Assembly (NCBI GenBank): GCA_023653785.1
Contig: JAMKCH010049270.1
Span: forward strand, 48,958-112,957
Source of the DNA: Ophioderma brevispina
Taxonomy: Eukaryota; Echinodermata; Ophiuroidea; Amphilepidida; Ophiodermatidae
Direction of reading: 5' to 3'
DNA length: 64,000 nt
The translations under genes and the position numbers were made by a program. The notes under the pieces are model-generated. The model searched no databases. It saw nothing but the letters and a program-made list of their open reading frames with translations, and had not been told where the DNA came from. Shown here piece after piece: positions 15,255-26,465 of the stretch (position 1 is its first letter; each line of letters begins with the position of its first letter).

Positions 15255-15441
15255 CTCACAAACAGACAAACACAAGTTTAATATGTGTAAATCTCATAGA
15301 AATGGAGAAAAAGTGGTGTGCTTACAAAACCCGACATATCTAGTGTATTTTTCAGTCAACTTCTTTCATTTTTTCAACCCATGAAATTATATCAGATGTG
15401 TTTTATACCAACAACAATCTATGATATAGTGATTGCATTAA

Positions 15442-15799
15442 AGTCTGACTCAGAGATTTCGAAATATTATTATTTTGTGTAATAATGAAAAAATAGTCAA
15501 CTAGAACTAAAGATAGTAACCTAAAATGCACAATTCCGATATTTGAGATGAATCGGATTTTTCGTTTTTGATGCAGTAAACATTTATGTGTAGATTACGT
15601 CCCATAGGATAACTGTGTATAACAAAAATTCCGGATCCGAATTTTATAACAAAGTTGTGATTTCTATACGAATGAATTCGATTTAAGCTTAGCATTTCAC
15701 ACAGTGATTCGTATATGGACAGCCATTATGTAGCATGCAAAAAAACCCGATTTTTAAATTGAAGGGCGGGCCCTCCACCGGAAATCTCTGAGTCGACCT
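15442..15799. mobile_element. TTAA MITE, family 1 (copy 1), 358 bp
   Basis: It is flanked by TTAA at 15438-15441 and 15800-15803. The ends are AGTCTGACTCAGAGATTT and its inverted partner GAAATCTCTGAGTCGACCT. A second copy, inverted, lies at 24392-24750. Both copies share a CCGGATCC palindrome region inside. There is no coding capacity. TTAA duplications are known from the piggyBac and Kolobok superfamilies, and the AG start argues against piggyBac. Confidence 0.85.
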
Positions 15800-15803
15800 T
15801 TAA

Positions 15804-16331
15804 GGTCAAGACCACTTTCAAAATCCTTGCAACATTTTTTTTTGGATTCACGTATTGCGCTTTATATTCGTAATATTGTTTTATATTGTCACTAAACGTT
15901 CGACTTCGCTAAATGGATCCTGGTATGCTCTATGAAATTTTGATCAGTAGTCCCAAGTTCAATTGGCATTATTTTGCCACTAACTTTTAACACAACTCTT
16001 TTCATAACATTCGTCAACATTTTAAATGCAACATGTATCTTTTGATGAGACTCTTTGGAATGTACAACACCAGCGTAGGGTATCTTCTCCTATCATCTTA
16101 AGAATAGTTTTGGCTTTTACCATTTCACGAATATTTCCGAATCAACTCAAGTTCAAATCCCACACTGCGCGCATAGATTGCGGCAATATCGTCACTATTT
16201 GTGTTTTTAGTTATCTTACTACCCTCATTAACATCTTTTTCTCTTTTGGACAAATCAAATATAGTAATCCCTATCGTTTTGGGGTGAGTTGCGCCAAACC
16301 ATTTAAAAAAAAAAACTCGCGTTCTAATAAA
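15804..16331. other. No recognisable feature
   Basis: The frame at 16026-16385 (plus) is open but unrecognised and runs into the MITE at 16336. Nothing else is seen. Confidence 0.45.
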
Positions 16332-16335
16332 TTAA

Positions 16336-16698
16336 AGGGACACATGACAGAAATATTAAGTCATAATGAAGTGGACCCTTACTGAAATTACTTCACAAAT
16401 TTGAAAACAATGGCTGTTTACATATTGTAGAAAAAAGAAGGAGTAACTCAATATTACTTTCCTTGTAAGCGTCACTTCTCTGCCACAGACTGCCCACTGA
16501 AATGCGACATTACTGCCAGACTGCTTAAAAAAAAAAAAAAACAAAAAACCACGCCATGTCCCAAAAAACCTGCTAAAAACACTGTAAATTCTCGCCAGGA
16601 GTCAACAACTTTTGATTTTTTTCGTTGCGGAATTGCCTTTACCTCTTGCTGTTTGTAACTGTTTTTTTTACAGTATTTTCTATGCCATTGTGTCCACT
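16336..16698. mobile_element. TTAA MITE, family 2 (copy 1), 363 bp
   Basis: It is flanked by TTAA at 16332-16335 and 16699-16702. The ends are AGGGACACATGACAG and TATGCCATTGTGTCCACT, which are imperfect inverted copies. Its left part (for example GGACCCTTACTGAAATTACT) matches a truncated copy at 52169-52290. No coding capacity. Confidence 0.75.
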
Positions 16699-16702
16699 TT
16701 AA

Positions 16703-17696
16703 CTAAGACAATGAATAGTTTGGCACCCATCCCACCCAACTACCGCTAGACTGATGTAACATAAAAAGATTTACACATCCGTACCTTCGAATCAAAGATC
16801 TGCAGGTTTACTTTAATTGAAAACACACAGTGCGTTGTACATTTCCTTGTTTTTTATTGTTTGTACGAATGATTTTCATTTTTCGTTCACATCGTTATCC
16901 TATAAATCCTTATTTGTCGGCCAGACCTAAGAGACACACGTTAATATTTCGGTTTTGTGTTGCAATAAATTAGCAATAAATTTGCATAAAGGTAATAGCT
17001 GATTTAAAATCAATAAATGCAATTAAATTAGCGATTATTCTGCTGCTACTAAATTTTATGGAATACATTAAGATTTTATATTAAATTTGGTGGATATAAA
17101 TTGGCAGTGTAAATGAACCCAATGTTCAAATTTCATCAACAAGTAATCCGTTCTTCCGGTTGCTGAAATAACATTGATGTAAGGATAGCTATCCAAAATG
17201 ACTAAAATTCTTTGTTTATGGACTAAAATAGTTTTCTCAGGGTTGACTCAAATCACACCATATTGCATTCAAACGAGTGCAAACCCATGTTGTTAATGCA
17301 TAAAAGGCATTTGTTTTAAATACAATTGAATTTACAAGCACTTATTTAAAAAATAATGTGGTTAAAATGGGGTCAAAACAAATCATCTTCATAGTTATAA
17401 TACAAGAAATATTAATTTATCAATCGTATACATACTGTTTTGGAACTTTGACAACGGTAGAGCAGTTATGCTCGTTCGTAATCACAACAATTCTCATCGA
17501 AGCAATGCGAGGAACTTTGCTATCGACTGGTTCTTAAAATATTGATAGGATAGCTACTCATGGTCGAAAAATAGAGTTTGTTATTCTTGGTGACTATTTA
17601 ATGAACAACATCTCTTATGGGTGTTTCCCCACGGATCGTCGAGGCCATCGTTTTCGCTGCATATTCTCGAACCTGCCCTGATAATCGTCAACGTTT
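16703..17696. other. No recognisable feature
   Basis: AT-rich sequence between a MITE and the tandem duplication. Nothing recognised. Confidence 0.45.
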
Positions 17697-19384
17697 TTCC
17701 AGGTTGCATTAATGTAATATACGACTGATCATATCGCACTTATATTGGGTTGACCCTACATCCGCGGTGGCTATAGCGCTGCTAAACGTAACTTTCCAAC
17801 TGCATTGCAATAATTGATCATATATATTGTTAATAAGTTAACACTGAATAACCCTAGGACCGAGTTATTCCGGCTATCGTCTTCCGGCATGCAAATATAT
17901 AGCTGGCCTTCAATTTAAAAATCGGTTGGATATGTTATAACTCAATTTGTCGATATAAAAGATGGATATTATGTTTGATGCAATTAACTAGGAAGACCAT
18001 GCTTAGCGAATTATGTACAAAGTTGCAATTCCATTGCTTAATTTTAATAGAATCCGCCGTTATACTGTCCATTCCATTTGTGCACATGCAGTGAGATCGT
18101 TGATCCTTTCCTTCAGATGGATATGGTAATTCTTGCTTGGGATATGTGTCTCTCTTGATGTGAAACGCCTTCAGAAAATATAAAAATCGCGCGGTCCGCG
18201 ATATATATACCAGGTCGGGAGAGGTAATAGTGCATCCCGCTTATTCATGAATTGCATTGGTTGTTTGCCTGTCCATCAGCGCTTAAATTGAGATTAAGAG
18301 CTTTGGGTGCATGTATACAAGTGTTATCATGTCTTGTCACCAGTTTACTTGAATAACGCTGATCAGAGATCTAGGGTTGTGGTCGTCCTTGGCTTAATCT
18401 ACCCAGGCCAAAACTCGTCTTGCCATTCCCAAGGACACACAAGTTCTGTTGGTGACAGGTCATTTAATCTTCTTGGCCCATGGATTTATCTTTACCATCC
18501 TCCCCAAAATATTCGTAATACTCCAAATGTAATACACCGAATACATTTTTGTACCAAGTTTTTTTTTTTAAATTAATCCTGGTCCATAAGGATTTAACAT
18601 TGTTTTAGTAATTTGCGTAATGCTTTCATTTGTGATGTATAATTATTGCAATGATTTATTTAAAATTTGGACCTTTTTTTTTTTTTTTTTTTTTTAATTT
18701 TTTAGGTTTTTTCTTTTTTTAATGTTATAATATTTGGATACGTGGTTCCGTTGAACACATTGTAAAACAAATATATGCATTCATGCGAGGATTCACAAAA
18801 ACGTGGGCAAAAGTAGTTGAAAGTCCTTTCCACATTTTTAGAGGTTTTACAATAATGCTCTTATTTGAAAAAAACGGTTGGTACCTTCAAATATGTAAAC
18901 TTTAATTTTGGTCTTGTAAAATTAAGTATGTTTCTAAGATCATAGAAATGCTTTTGGATTTTATGACTACTAAACGGTTTAATGGACATACTAACGCGTC
19001 CTCGGGCGACTTTATAAACCACTCTATGCATTAGAACTGATCGCAAATTCCCTTCCGGATTTTATTCCTCGGCTTGTATCTTCTTTACTAAGCCAAAAGT
19101 ACGTTATATTGTATTTGAAATACGTAACGCCTTTTACAAGCTTGCGTTTTTATGGTTCAGATTAAAGCGGCTTAGATAAGACATTAATGACTAGCCAGTG
19201 GCTTTTTGATATATATCATTCACGCTAATCCCCTTTCCAAAAGATCTCTTTAGGTTTTAGGGGTATCCAGGGTTGTCGTAAAATAACGGACGCCCGTCGG
19301 AACATTTTAAATTCACATAAAGTGCGAACTACGTTCGTTTCATTTCCGTAAAGAAATATCACAACTTGTTTTTGATATCATCAA
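17697..19384 (+). repeat. Tandem duplication, unit 1
   Basis: This unit aligns with 19385-21640. Shared blocks include GACCCTACATCCGCGG, ATTGCATTGGTTG, AAGTGTTATCATGTCTTGTC and GTTGTCGTAAAATAACG. Unit 1 contains about 360 bp (about 18490-18850, with a 23-bp T run at 18673-18695) that unit 2 lacks. It keeps the unoccupied TTAA (18044-18047) at which unit 2 carries a piggyBac-type MITE. The differences between units include many single-base insertions and deletions. Confidence 0.85.
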
Positions 19385-21640
19385 AGGTTTGCAGGTTGCA
19401 TCTTCATGAATATACGGATCATACGCAACTTTATAGTGGTGACCCTACATCCGCGGAGGCTATAGCTACTGACAAACTTTCCAACTACCATTGCAGCTAT
19501 TAGATCCAGGGTTGCTTGTAAAGAAGTTAACGCTTAATGCACTATAGGACCAAGTTCCTGGCGATCGTAACCAGGTAAGCAAAATGCCTATACCTGGCCT
19601 CGGTTTCCCCTAGGTTTTTTTTAAAAACGGTGGATCTGTGATAACTCCAATCTTTTAAAAGATCTGGCTAATTATGTTTTGATTGTCAAGTAATACGAAA
19701 AAGACCATGCTAGCTCATTATGTAAACGTGTAAATTTCCATCTGCGAAATCTTAACCCTAGTCGTCCACCTGAGCAATTTTTTTGTAACAAAATTGCCGA
19801 AGGGGGGTGGTTACCACCCCCCTGTGATTTTCGTTACTGAACACCCGATTCCTGTAAATTTGGTACCAAAGGATAGATTAGAGTTTCTTCGTTCCATTGG
19901 TACCAAAAATAAGTACAAATCCCCCCTTCTGTTGAGGAAAGTACGAAAATTACTGAATATAAGGCGTGGGACCAAATTGATATTTCGCACACACAATTTT
20001 AGCGACTAAAAACACCAGCTTATCAGCTCTAAACTGATAAATGTCATTATATAACAACTAGTAATTCCCATCAAGTAGATGTCAAAAACCGCGGAAAAAT
20101 CGGGATTTTCCAACCTTTTTGGCGAAAAATTGAATTTTTCACTTGTATTGTCTATGGAAATTGGCAGTTTTGCTGACGGCAAACTTTTGACGTTCATTGT
20201 GACGTAATGCTAGGACTGTTGGTACTCATTTCGCGGACTCAATGGAAAGAGGAGGACCCTAGCTATGTCTATTGGTACCAAAAATCAAGTTTCTGTGAGG
20301 TTCCTGTGTGTGTGAGGACATGTTGGTACTTCTCTTCCGGGAAGAGGGGTGGTTACCTTTTTTGGTGCCAATTATTTAATGTAATGTCAATGTCCGTTCC
20401 GCTCCTTTTAATCCAAAACAAAAAAACATCCACCTGGTATAGGTACGATACAGGGTGATCCCAAAGTGATCGAGAGGGGGGTGGTTCCCCCCCTATCGAT
20501 CACTCTGGGATCACCTCGTATCTACTACCCCGGTGGATGTTTGTTTTTGGATATTAATTTAAAAGGAGCGGAACATGACTATTGACAATGCACATAAAAA
20601 ATTTGGCACCAAAAAAAGGGGGGTTTTAGCAAGCGGGAAAAAAAACCGGAGGGGGGGTTGTAACCCCCCCCCCCCCCCCCCACCCCCCCCCCCACCACCC
20701 CTTCAGGTAGCGAGGGTTAATAGAATCCGTTGTTATATTGACCGTTCCACTTGTGCACCATCAAGCGAGATCATGGCTCCTTTCTCGGATGGAATATGTA
20801 ATTCTTTGCTGGGGTATGTGTCTCAAAATCGCGCGGCGCGATTTATTAATATACCAGCTCGGGAGGCGTTGAAGAGTGAAATCCCCGCTTATTCGCGAAT
20901 TGCATTGGTTGCCTGTCCATCACGCTAAAATTTAGTATTAAGATTGGTCAAATCCATACAAGTGTTATCATGTCTTGTCACCGGTTTACTTGACTATCTG
21001 ATCAAAGATATAGTTGTGTTCATCCTTGGCTTACATCTAACCAGGGGCCACACTCGTCTTGTCATTCCCAAGAATACACAAGTCTTTTGTGACAGGTTCA
21101 TTTAATTCTTGCCCATATGCTCGGATTTGAAAACGGGTGGTATATATACCCTCAAATATAAACTTAAATTTTGGTCTGAAAATTAAGTCTTTTTCTAATA
21201 ATTCATAGAAATGCTTTTGGATTTTATGACTACCTGAAGGTTTAATGACGAACTTAACTTAAAAGCGTTCATCGGCAGGAATTTATAACCCTAGGCATTA
21301 GACGATCGCAATGTTCCCGTACAGCCAGATTTTTATTAGCTCGGTTGTTCTTCTTTACTTAGAGCCAAAAAGTACTTAGATTGTATTTGAAAAATACGTA
21401 ACGCCTTTTACAAGCGAGTTTTAAGGTTCATTAAAGTGCTTAGCTTAAGAGACATTAAGACAGCCAGTGGCTTTTTGATTATATATCATTCCGAATCCCT
21501 TTCCAAAGATACTCTTTAGGTGCTTTAGGGTATCCAAGTGTTGTCGTAAAATAACGACGCGTTCGTAACATTTTAAATTCACCTAACGTGCGATTTCGAC
21601 GTTTTGCGTTTCCAATTTCCTTAAAGCAAGATTCAGGTTT
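19385..21640 (+). repeat. Tandem duplication, unit 2, interrupted by a MITE
   Basis: This is the second copy of the unit at 17697-19384. It is split by the 961-bp element at 19756-20716 and its TTAA duplication. Without that insert it is about 1.3 kb, shorter than unit 1 chiefly because of one deletion. After the MITE the unit resumes at TAGAATCCG (20721), the same bases that follow TTAA in unit 1. Confidence 0.85.
19756..20716. mobile_element. piggyBac-type MITE A with G-run palindromes, 961 bp
   Basis: TTAA flanks it at 19752-19755 and 20717-20720. It begins CCCTAGTCGTCCACC and ends GGTAGCGAGGG, so the ends are inverted copies starting CCC, as in piggyBac elements. Close to the left end, 19802-19822 is a perfect palindrome of the form G6-TGGT-T-ACCA-C6. 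Further G/C-run palindromes lie at about 20475-20493 and 20653-20692. The centre is a large fold-back with arms 20340-20478 and 20488-20625. The left half matches element B (22593-23367) in inverse orientation. No transposase is present. Confidence 0.85.
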
Positions 21641-22153
21641 GTTGTTTTGAGGAAAAAATCATTGGTACCAATTTGGCTTTAAATTAACAGATTGAGGTTC
21701 ACAACCATGAAAGAGTGAATTGTCGTGTCCAGGATTCATCCTTCTTGCATGGGGGAATTGCTTCGGCACGGTGTCTTAGCTAGGGTGTGGCTGAGATGGT
21801 ACGTGTCATGGGCGATACTTGAAAGGGAAGGGCGCCATTGAGTCTTATTTATGAAAGTCAGAGATGTCATCCTAGGATACTCTCGTATCGTATGACATCA
21901 ATGGGTCAAACCAGAGTCTGTGGTCTCTCTTAATAATAACAATAATAAAAATAATAATAACAACTATTCATATAGCGCCTTAGCATTAATTAAGAATGAT
22001 CAAAGCGCTTTCTACACTCTTTGCTGAGTATAGAAAGGAAAGAAGTTAACAAAAAATGATATTGATCGAAGGACCAAGTAGGATCGTAGGACTACCTGTA
22101 GTAGCATTAATTACTGGGCGCTATTTTCGCAGCTACGCCAGTGGTTCGACATA
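21641..22153. other. Plain sequence with an (AAT)n tract
   Basis: An AAT-rich microsatellite lies at 21931-21963. It is followed by a CATATAGCGCCTT...AAAGCGCTTT stretch that resembles the tail region of invertebrate retroposons. Nothing else is recognised. Confidence 0.4.
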
Positions 22154-22326
22154 CCCGTTGTGAAAGGAGATATGGTCCGGCAGGAACCACAGTCCGGGCT
22201 CCATAGACGACAACGGAATTAAGTGTGAAACTAATGTTGCGTGAAAAGTCAACTAAATCGATTGCCCTATTGTTCGCCATTGTAGGCGGACTGTGAGACC
22301 GGCGGACCATATCTCCTGTCACACCG
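22154..22326. mobile_element. Short inverted-repeat element with GGAGATATGGTCCG ends
   Basis: GGAGATATGGTCCG at 22166 is matched by CGGACCATATCTCC ending at 22316. The pairing extends imperfectly outward to about 22154 and 22326. A related, more decayed copy in the other orientation is at 55963-56125, sharing CACGCAACATTAGTTTCAC and CCGTTGTCGTCTATGGAG. Both copies have an open frame reading NISFTL.SVVVYG, but they are too short and too repeat-like to be called genes. Confidence 0.65.
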
Positions 22327-22592
22327 GAAAAAGGTCCGAGGTGCCTTAAAGTCACCATACCTGTGAATAACGGGTCTTTATAGCTTTTTGGTTTATGTAG
22401 ACATACTATTACACTTATTGTACCCTTCGACTTTATTATTGTTTCCATGAACAATAATGACAAACCCTAGTAAGAGATCGTTATCAGACATGCTTATGTT
22501 TAATGTTCAGTGCAATGATATCCACCTTTCCTTAGGAGTTTCCCTCATTAAACGTAGAACCATGATAGGGAGTATCAAATTTGTATCATTAA

Positions 22593-23367
22593 CCCTCGTC
22601 TACCGAAGGGGGGGGGGTGGTTACCACCCCCCTTCAGGTTTTTTCCCCGGCTTGCTAAAACCCCCTTTTTTGGTGCCAAATTATTTAATGTAATTGTCAA
22701 TTGTCATGTTCCGCTCTTTTTAATCCAAAAACAAACATCCACCGGGGTATAGGTAAGATACAGGGTGATCCCAAAGTGATCGATAGGAAGAGAAGAACCA
22801 ACATGCCTAACACAACACAGGAACATCACAGAAACTTGATTTTGGTCCCAATAGATAGCTATGGTCCTCCTCTTTCCATTGATACCAAAATGAGTACCAA
22901 CATGCCTAGCATTACGTCACAATGACGTCATAAAGTTTGCATGTCAGCAAAACTGCCATTTCCATAGACACACACAGTGAAAAATTCAATTTTCGCCAAA
23001 AAGGTTAGGAAAATCAGATTTCATGCGGTTTTTGACTCTACTTGATGGGAAATGCCTAGTTTTATATAATGACATCATTTTAGAGCTATAATAGGGTGTT
23101 TGAGTTGCTAAAATTGCGAAATATCAATTTTCCACCCTATATTCAGTATTTTCGTACTTTCCTCAACATATGACGTCATGGTGACGTCATAATGGGGATG
23201 TTAGCACTTATTTTGGTACCAATGGAAAGAAGAAACTCTAAGCTATCCTTTGGTACCAAATTTACAGGAATCGGGTGGTCAGTAACGAAAATCACAGGGG
23301 GGGGTGGTAACCACCCCCCCCCCCTTCGGCAATTTTGTTACAAAAAAAAGGCTCAGGTAGACGAGGG
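22593..23367. mobile_element. piggyBac-type MITE B with G-run palindromes, 775 bp
   Basis: TTAA lies at 22589-22592 and 23368-23371. It begins CCCTCGTCTACC and ends GGTAGACGAGGG. G-run palindromes with the TGGTTACCA core stand at about 22608-22632 and 23297-23334. It is the same family as element A in inverse orientation, and lacks about 186 bp present in A, which correspond to an inverted duplicate of the family's own end. The right TTAA is shared with the start of the MITE at 23372. No coding capacity. Confidence 0.85.
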
Positions 23368-23371
23368 TTAA

Positions 23372-23747
23372 AGCCACTATCAGCGTTTTCTTCACAATGT
23401 AAACAAAATCGCGCCACATAATTTTCATTATTAAGTCCATTTTTGGCACCGTTGTATTGAAAATTGTTGCAGTAAAGATCCCTTTAAGCCTTTAAGTGGC
23501 TAGGCGTAACACGCCGTGTTTGTCAAGAGATTATAATTTTTATGCTTTGGTTACTAATAAAAGTCGGGATCCGATTTTTAAGGTCTAGAAATAGTCGTAA
23601 GCATCTTTAAGGCCACTTTAAAATGCTTAAATGTCTGTTTTCACAAAGAACGGTAATATAAGGTGTTGATATGACACAACATTAACATTAACAATTTAGA
23701 AACAAAATCGGCATTTTGAATTTGGAAAAAAATGACTGATAGTGGCT
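23372..23747. mobile_element. TTAA MITE, family 3 (copy 1), 376 bp
   Basis: TTAA precedes it (23368-23371) and GTAA follows (23748-23751), probably a mutated TTAA. The ends are AGCCACTATCAGCG and CTGATAGTGGCT. The second copy at 46065-46431 is in the opposite orientation, with blocks such as AGTCGGGATCC and ATATCAACACC equivalents. Element B was inserted at, or ends at, the left TTAA. Confidence 0.8.
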
Positions 23748-23934
23748 GTAATGGCAATAAACGAAATATAATAATTCACTTTAGCGAATTAGTCGGAGTG
23801 GGAATCAATTATGTTGGAGATTGTCAAAATCGAAAGATATATTGCAAATTGGTTTAAGAACAAGAAGAAGAGGTTTATGAAAAGAAATCTGAATTCAGAA
23901 GCAGAAGAAGACCTCCGAGAGCAAGTATTGATAT

Positions 23935-24080
23935 GAAGACAAAAGTGCATAAAGCCGTAGAGAAGAACCCTCTATCGGGATTCGAACGCAGAACTTCAGG
24001 GGTGCAAAGGGGTCGAAAAACTACTATGCACCAACCCGCTGAGTAAATATCAGCTACTCAGATTACTCCTCTAATGTTGT
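23935..24080 (-). mobile_element. tRNA-derived SINE fragment
   Basis: The minus strand reads GCGTTCGAATCCC at 23989-23977, a B-box match. The flanking minus-strand sequence CCTGAAGTTCTGCG is shared with the fragment at 24190-24360. No cloverleaf is complete, so I do not call a tRNA gene. Confidence 0.5.
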
Positions 24081-24189
24081 ACTAGAATTGGATACAGATA
24101 CCACGGCACCATGTCACAGTGTACTGATTGCACAGTGCAGTTTTAAATTGCACTTCTGGTATTGCTTTACTTTAATTTAGAGTCCTCCA

Positions 24190-24360
24190 CAGGAATTCTA
24201 GTGGATGAAAAAGATAATGATTTGAAATGGTCTGATTATACAAGAAAAAAAGGAGAAGAAGAAAAAAGGGCGCATTCATCAGTTTTAATACAAGTGGCCC
24301 TACCGGAGTTTGAATCGGGGACTTTCAGGACCAAAGGCGAACATCCTAACTAGTTGGCCA
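24190..24360 (-). mobile_element. tRNA-derived SINE fragment, same family
   Basis: The minus strand reads CCTGAAAGTCCCCGATTCAA near 24330-24310, aligned with CCTGAAGTTCTGCGTTCGAA of the preceding fragment. The B box is degraded. The two fragments lie side by side in the same orientation. Confidence 0.45.
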
Positions 24361-24391
24361 CGTTCTTTGAAAATTATATATTTTATTTTAA

Positions 24392-24750
24392 AGGCCGACT
24401 CAGAGATTTCCCGATGAGGGCGCCCTCAATTTTCAAACAAATTGTGTTTTTTGCATGTACATAATGCTTGTCCATATACTAATCACTGTGTGAAATAGCT
24501 AAGCTCAAATCGAAGTCCTTCATATAGAAAATCACATCTTTGTTTAAAAATTCCGGATCCGGAAATTTTGTTATACACAGTATCCTATGGCACTGTTATA
24601 TACACATAAATGTTTACTGCATCAAAACGAAAAATCCGATTCATCTCAAACTTTGGAATTGAGCATTCTAGGTGACTATCTTTAGTTCTAGTTGACTATT
24701 TTTAATTAATATATTAAAAAATTATATTCTGAAAATCTCTGAGTCAGACT
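24392..24750. mobile_element. TTAA MITE, family 1 (copy 2), 359 bp
   Basis: TTAA flanks it at 24388-24391 and 24751-24754. The ends are AGGCCGACTCAGAGATTT and AAATCTCTGAGTCAGACT. It is inverted relative to the copy at 15442-15799 and differs in length by one base. Confidence 0.85.
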
Positions 24751-24754
24751 TTAA

Positions 24755-25798
24755 AGATAATTTTGGCGGGTAGGTGGTTGTTCAGCAATATGACAATATT
24801 CAATCAACATGCACAATTCGATTAAAACGCACGACGAACTTTGTTGTGTTATGGTACCACTTTCACTTTCGGTGGTAACATTTAGTCACGTTTTAAATAC
24901 ATAACTTAAATACTTACAGTTCTCCCACCTCCCTCTCTCCCACCTCTCTCTCTCTCTCTCTCGCTCCTTGACGTAACAAGATTCGATCAATAGAACATGT
25001 ACCTTAAAGTCGCATTGCTAGTTTGAATATATTTTTTTAGTTCAAGCTGATCTTCAAATCTTATCTCACTTAATTTTGATAGGTGCGTTTTGTTACCACG
25101 AGCAAGTGTTCGTATTGTGATGTCCCATTGGCCACATGTCGTAATTTCACAGACAGAGATTACACAATCTCCAAATTGGTATATAAGTACACGTGCATTA
25201 CAAAGACAAATGTTTCAGATAAAATAAAACTCTTAAATTAGTCGAAGTAAGATGGGGGAAGAGGCTGTGGATCGCGAAATCCCTTTAAAACGCCAACATT
25301 GAAAGTATGCAGTTGTACTTAATAGGATCACCTGTGCTTACTAAAACGTTGTTGACATAGTCTATCATGTCATGGATATATACTTTGTAGTACTCCAACT
25401 TAAATTCAACGGCTATGTTTTTAACGGAGATCGCGTGATAAAACTGACATTGCGTATTCAAAGGAGATCGCGTGACAGGGTGGTAAGTGAGAAGTGCTTT
25501 GACATTGATCTTTATCACTTACCCCTCGCTTGTAACTGCACAACACGCCCTCTAAACTTCACAAAACTCCTTTTCAAAGTCTTACTTTGTATTATTTTAT
25601 TAACTGTTTTATATCTGTTTTATATTAACTGTTTTATATCCATATAATAATTAGGTTGTCATTGCTACCTTTAGCAGATGCTTAAATCATTTCAGGCTTA
25701 TAATACACCCGTCTTTCTGCACAGAGTGTCAAGGAAAATACTGAACAGATTCTGTATAACTTTCAGAGTGGTAATACTCAAATGTTAAACGAGCTGAA
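24755..25798. other. Plain sequence with a CT-rich tract
   Basis: A pyrimidine tract of mostly CT repeats spans 24921-24967. The segment 25372-25647 is open on the plus strand, and a GTAAGTGAG donor-like site occurs near 25481, but no acceptor or domain supports an exon. Nothing else is seen. Confidence 0.4.
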
Positions 25799-26220
25799 GG
25801 AATCACACCACTAAATAACTCCTCATAGACTCATGTACAAAATGACCTCTCACAAAACGTCGATTTCTCGGCTATAAAGCGACTGGTTACTTCAAAACTG
25901 ATTTTTTTTTAGCTACAGAGCATCGAAAGATTTGCATGTTTTCAAAACGTTCACGCCTAGTTGAGTGTTACTAGAAAGTAAAATTGTACAGTTTCCCCAA
26001 ACCCTCAGAAATTATACAAAAATGGCACAGACAAAATCTTTACCACCCAAATGGTTTGTTACTAGTCCACACATTATGATTAATTTCAAATTTCATTTAA
26101 AGACACAACTCATCAACATTTTCTGACTCTTCGTTCAGGCAAGGGCCATATTCCGGACGCTAACACTGTCTCGGCACTGACGTCGTCTGCTACACCTAGT
26201 TTATTTAGTGGTGTGATTCC
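25799..26220. mobile_element. MITE with GGAATCACACC ends, copy 1, 422 bp
   Basis: The left end GGAATCACACCACTAAATAA is matched by TTATTTAGTGGTGTGATTCC at the right end. TGAA stands just outside each end, a likely 4-bp duplication. Copy 2 is at 27566-28022 in the same orientation. This copy lacks about 60 bp that copy 2 carries between two CTGATTTTTTTT direct repeats, consistent with a slippage or recombination deletion. No coding capacity. Confidence 0.85.
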
Positions 26221-26465
26221 TGAAGAGACTGGAAAATTTCTGAAGACACATATTTTCATAATATTGAATGTTATTCTATCAGTACGAGCCATTGTAGCCA
26301 AAATATAAAGACCAGAACTGAGTAAAAACTGCTCTGCAGCAATGTGTATTATTTTTTGCTATCTGCTGAAGATAGCACATTTTGTAAAAAAAAAAAGATC
26401 TGGCTCAGACGGACGGCAGAGGAAGCACTACAAAAGACCTGATTCTATCAAAATGGCATTTAAAG

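Larger units (their letters stand above)
14610..15390 (-). mobile_element. Terminal-inverted-repeat element carrying a gene 3' end, copy 2
   Basis: Arms of about 85 bp at 14744-14828 and 15299-15385 are inverted copies of each other. Each includes a GAAAAAATGAAAGAA block and a TTTTGTAAGC block. The sequence left of the first arm matches the left flank of copy 1 (about 676-774). The inner part carries an open terminal exon on the minus strand with a 3' untranslated region and AATAAA. It may be a transposon that captured an exon, or a real exon caught in an inverted duplication. Confidence 0.55.

Noticed and set aside
25372..25647. Plus-strand frame with a GTAAGTGAG site inside
   Set aside because: No domain or matching acceptor; part of it is also open on the minus strand.
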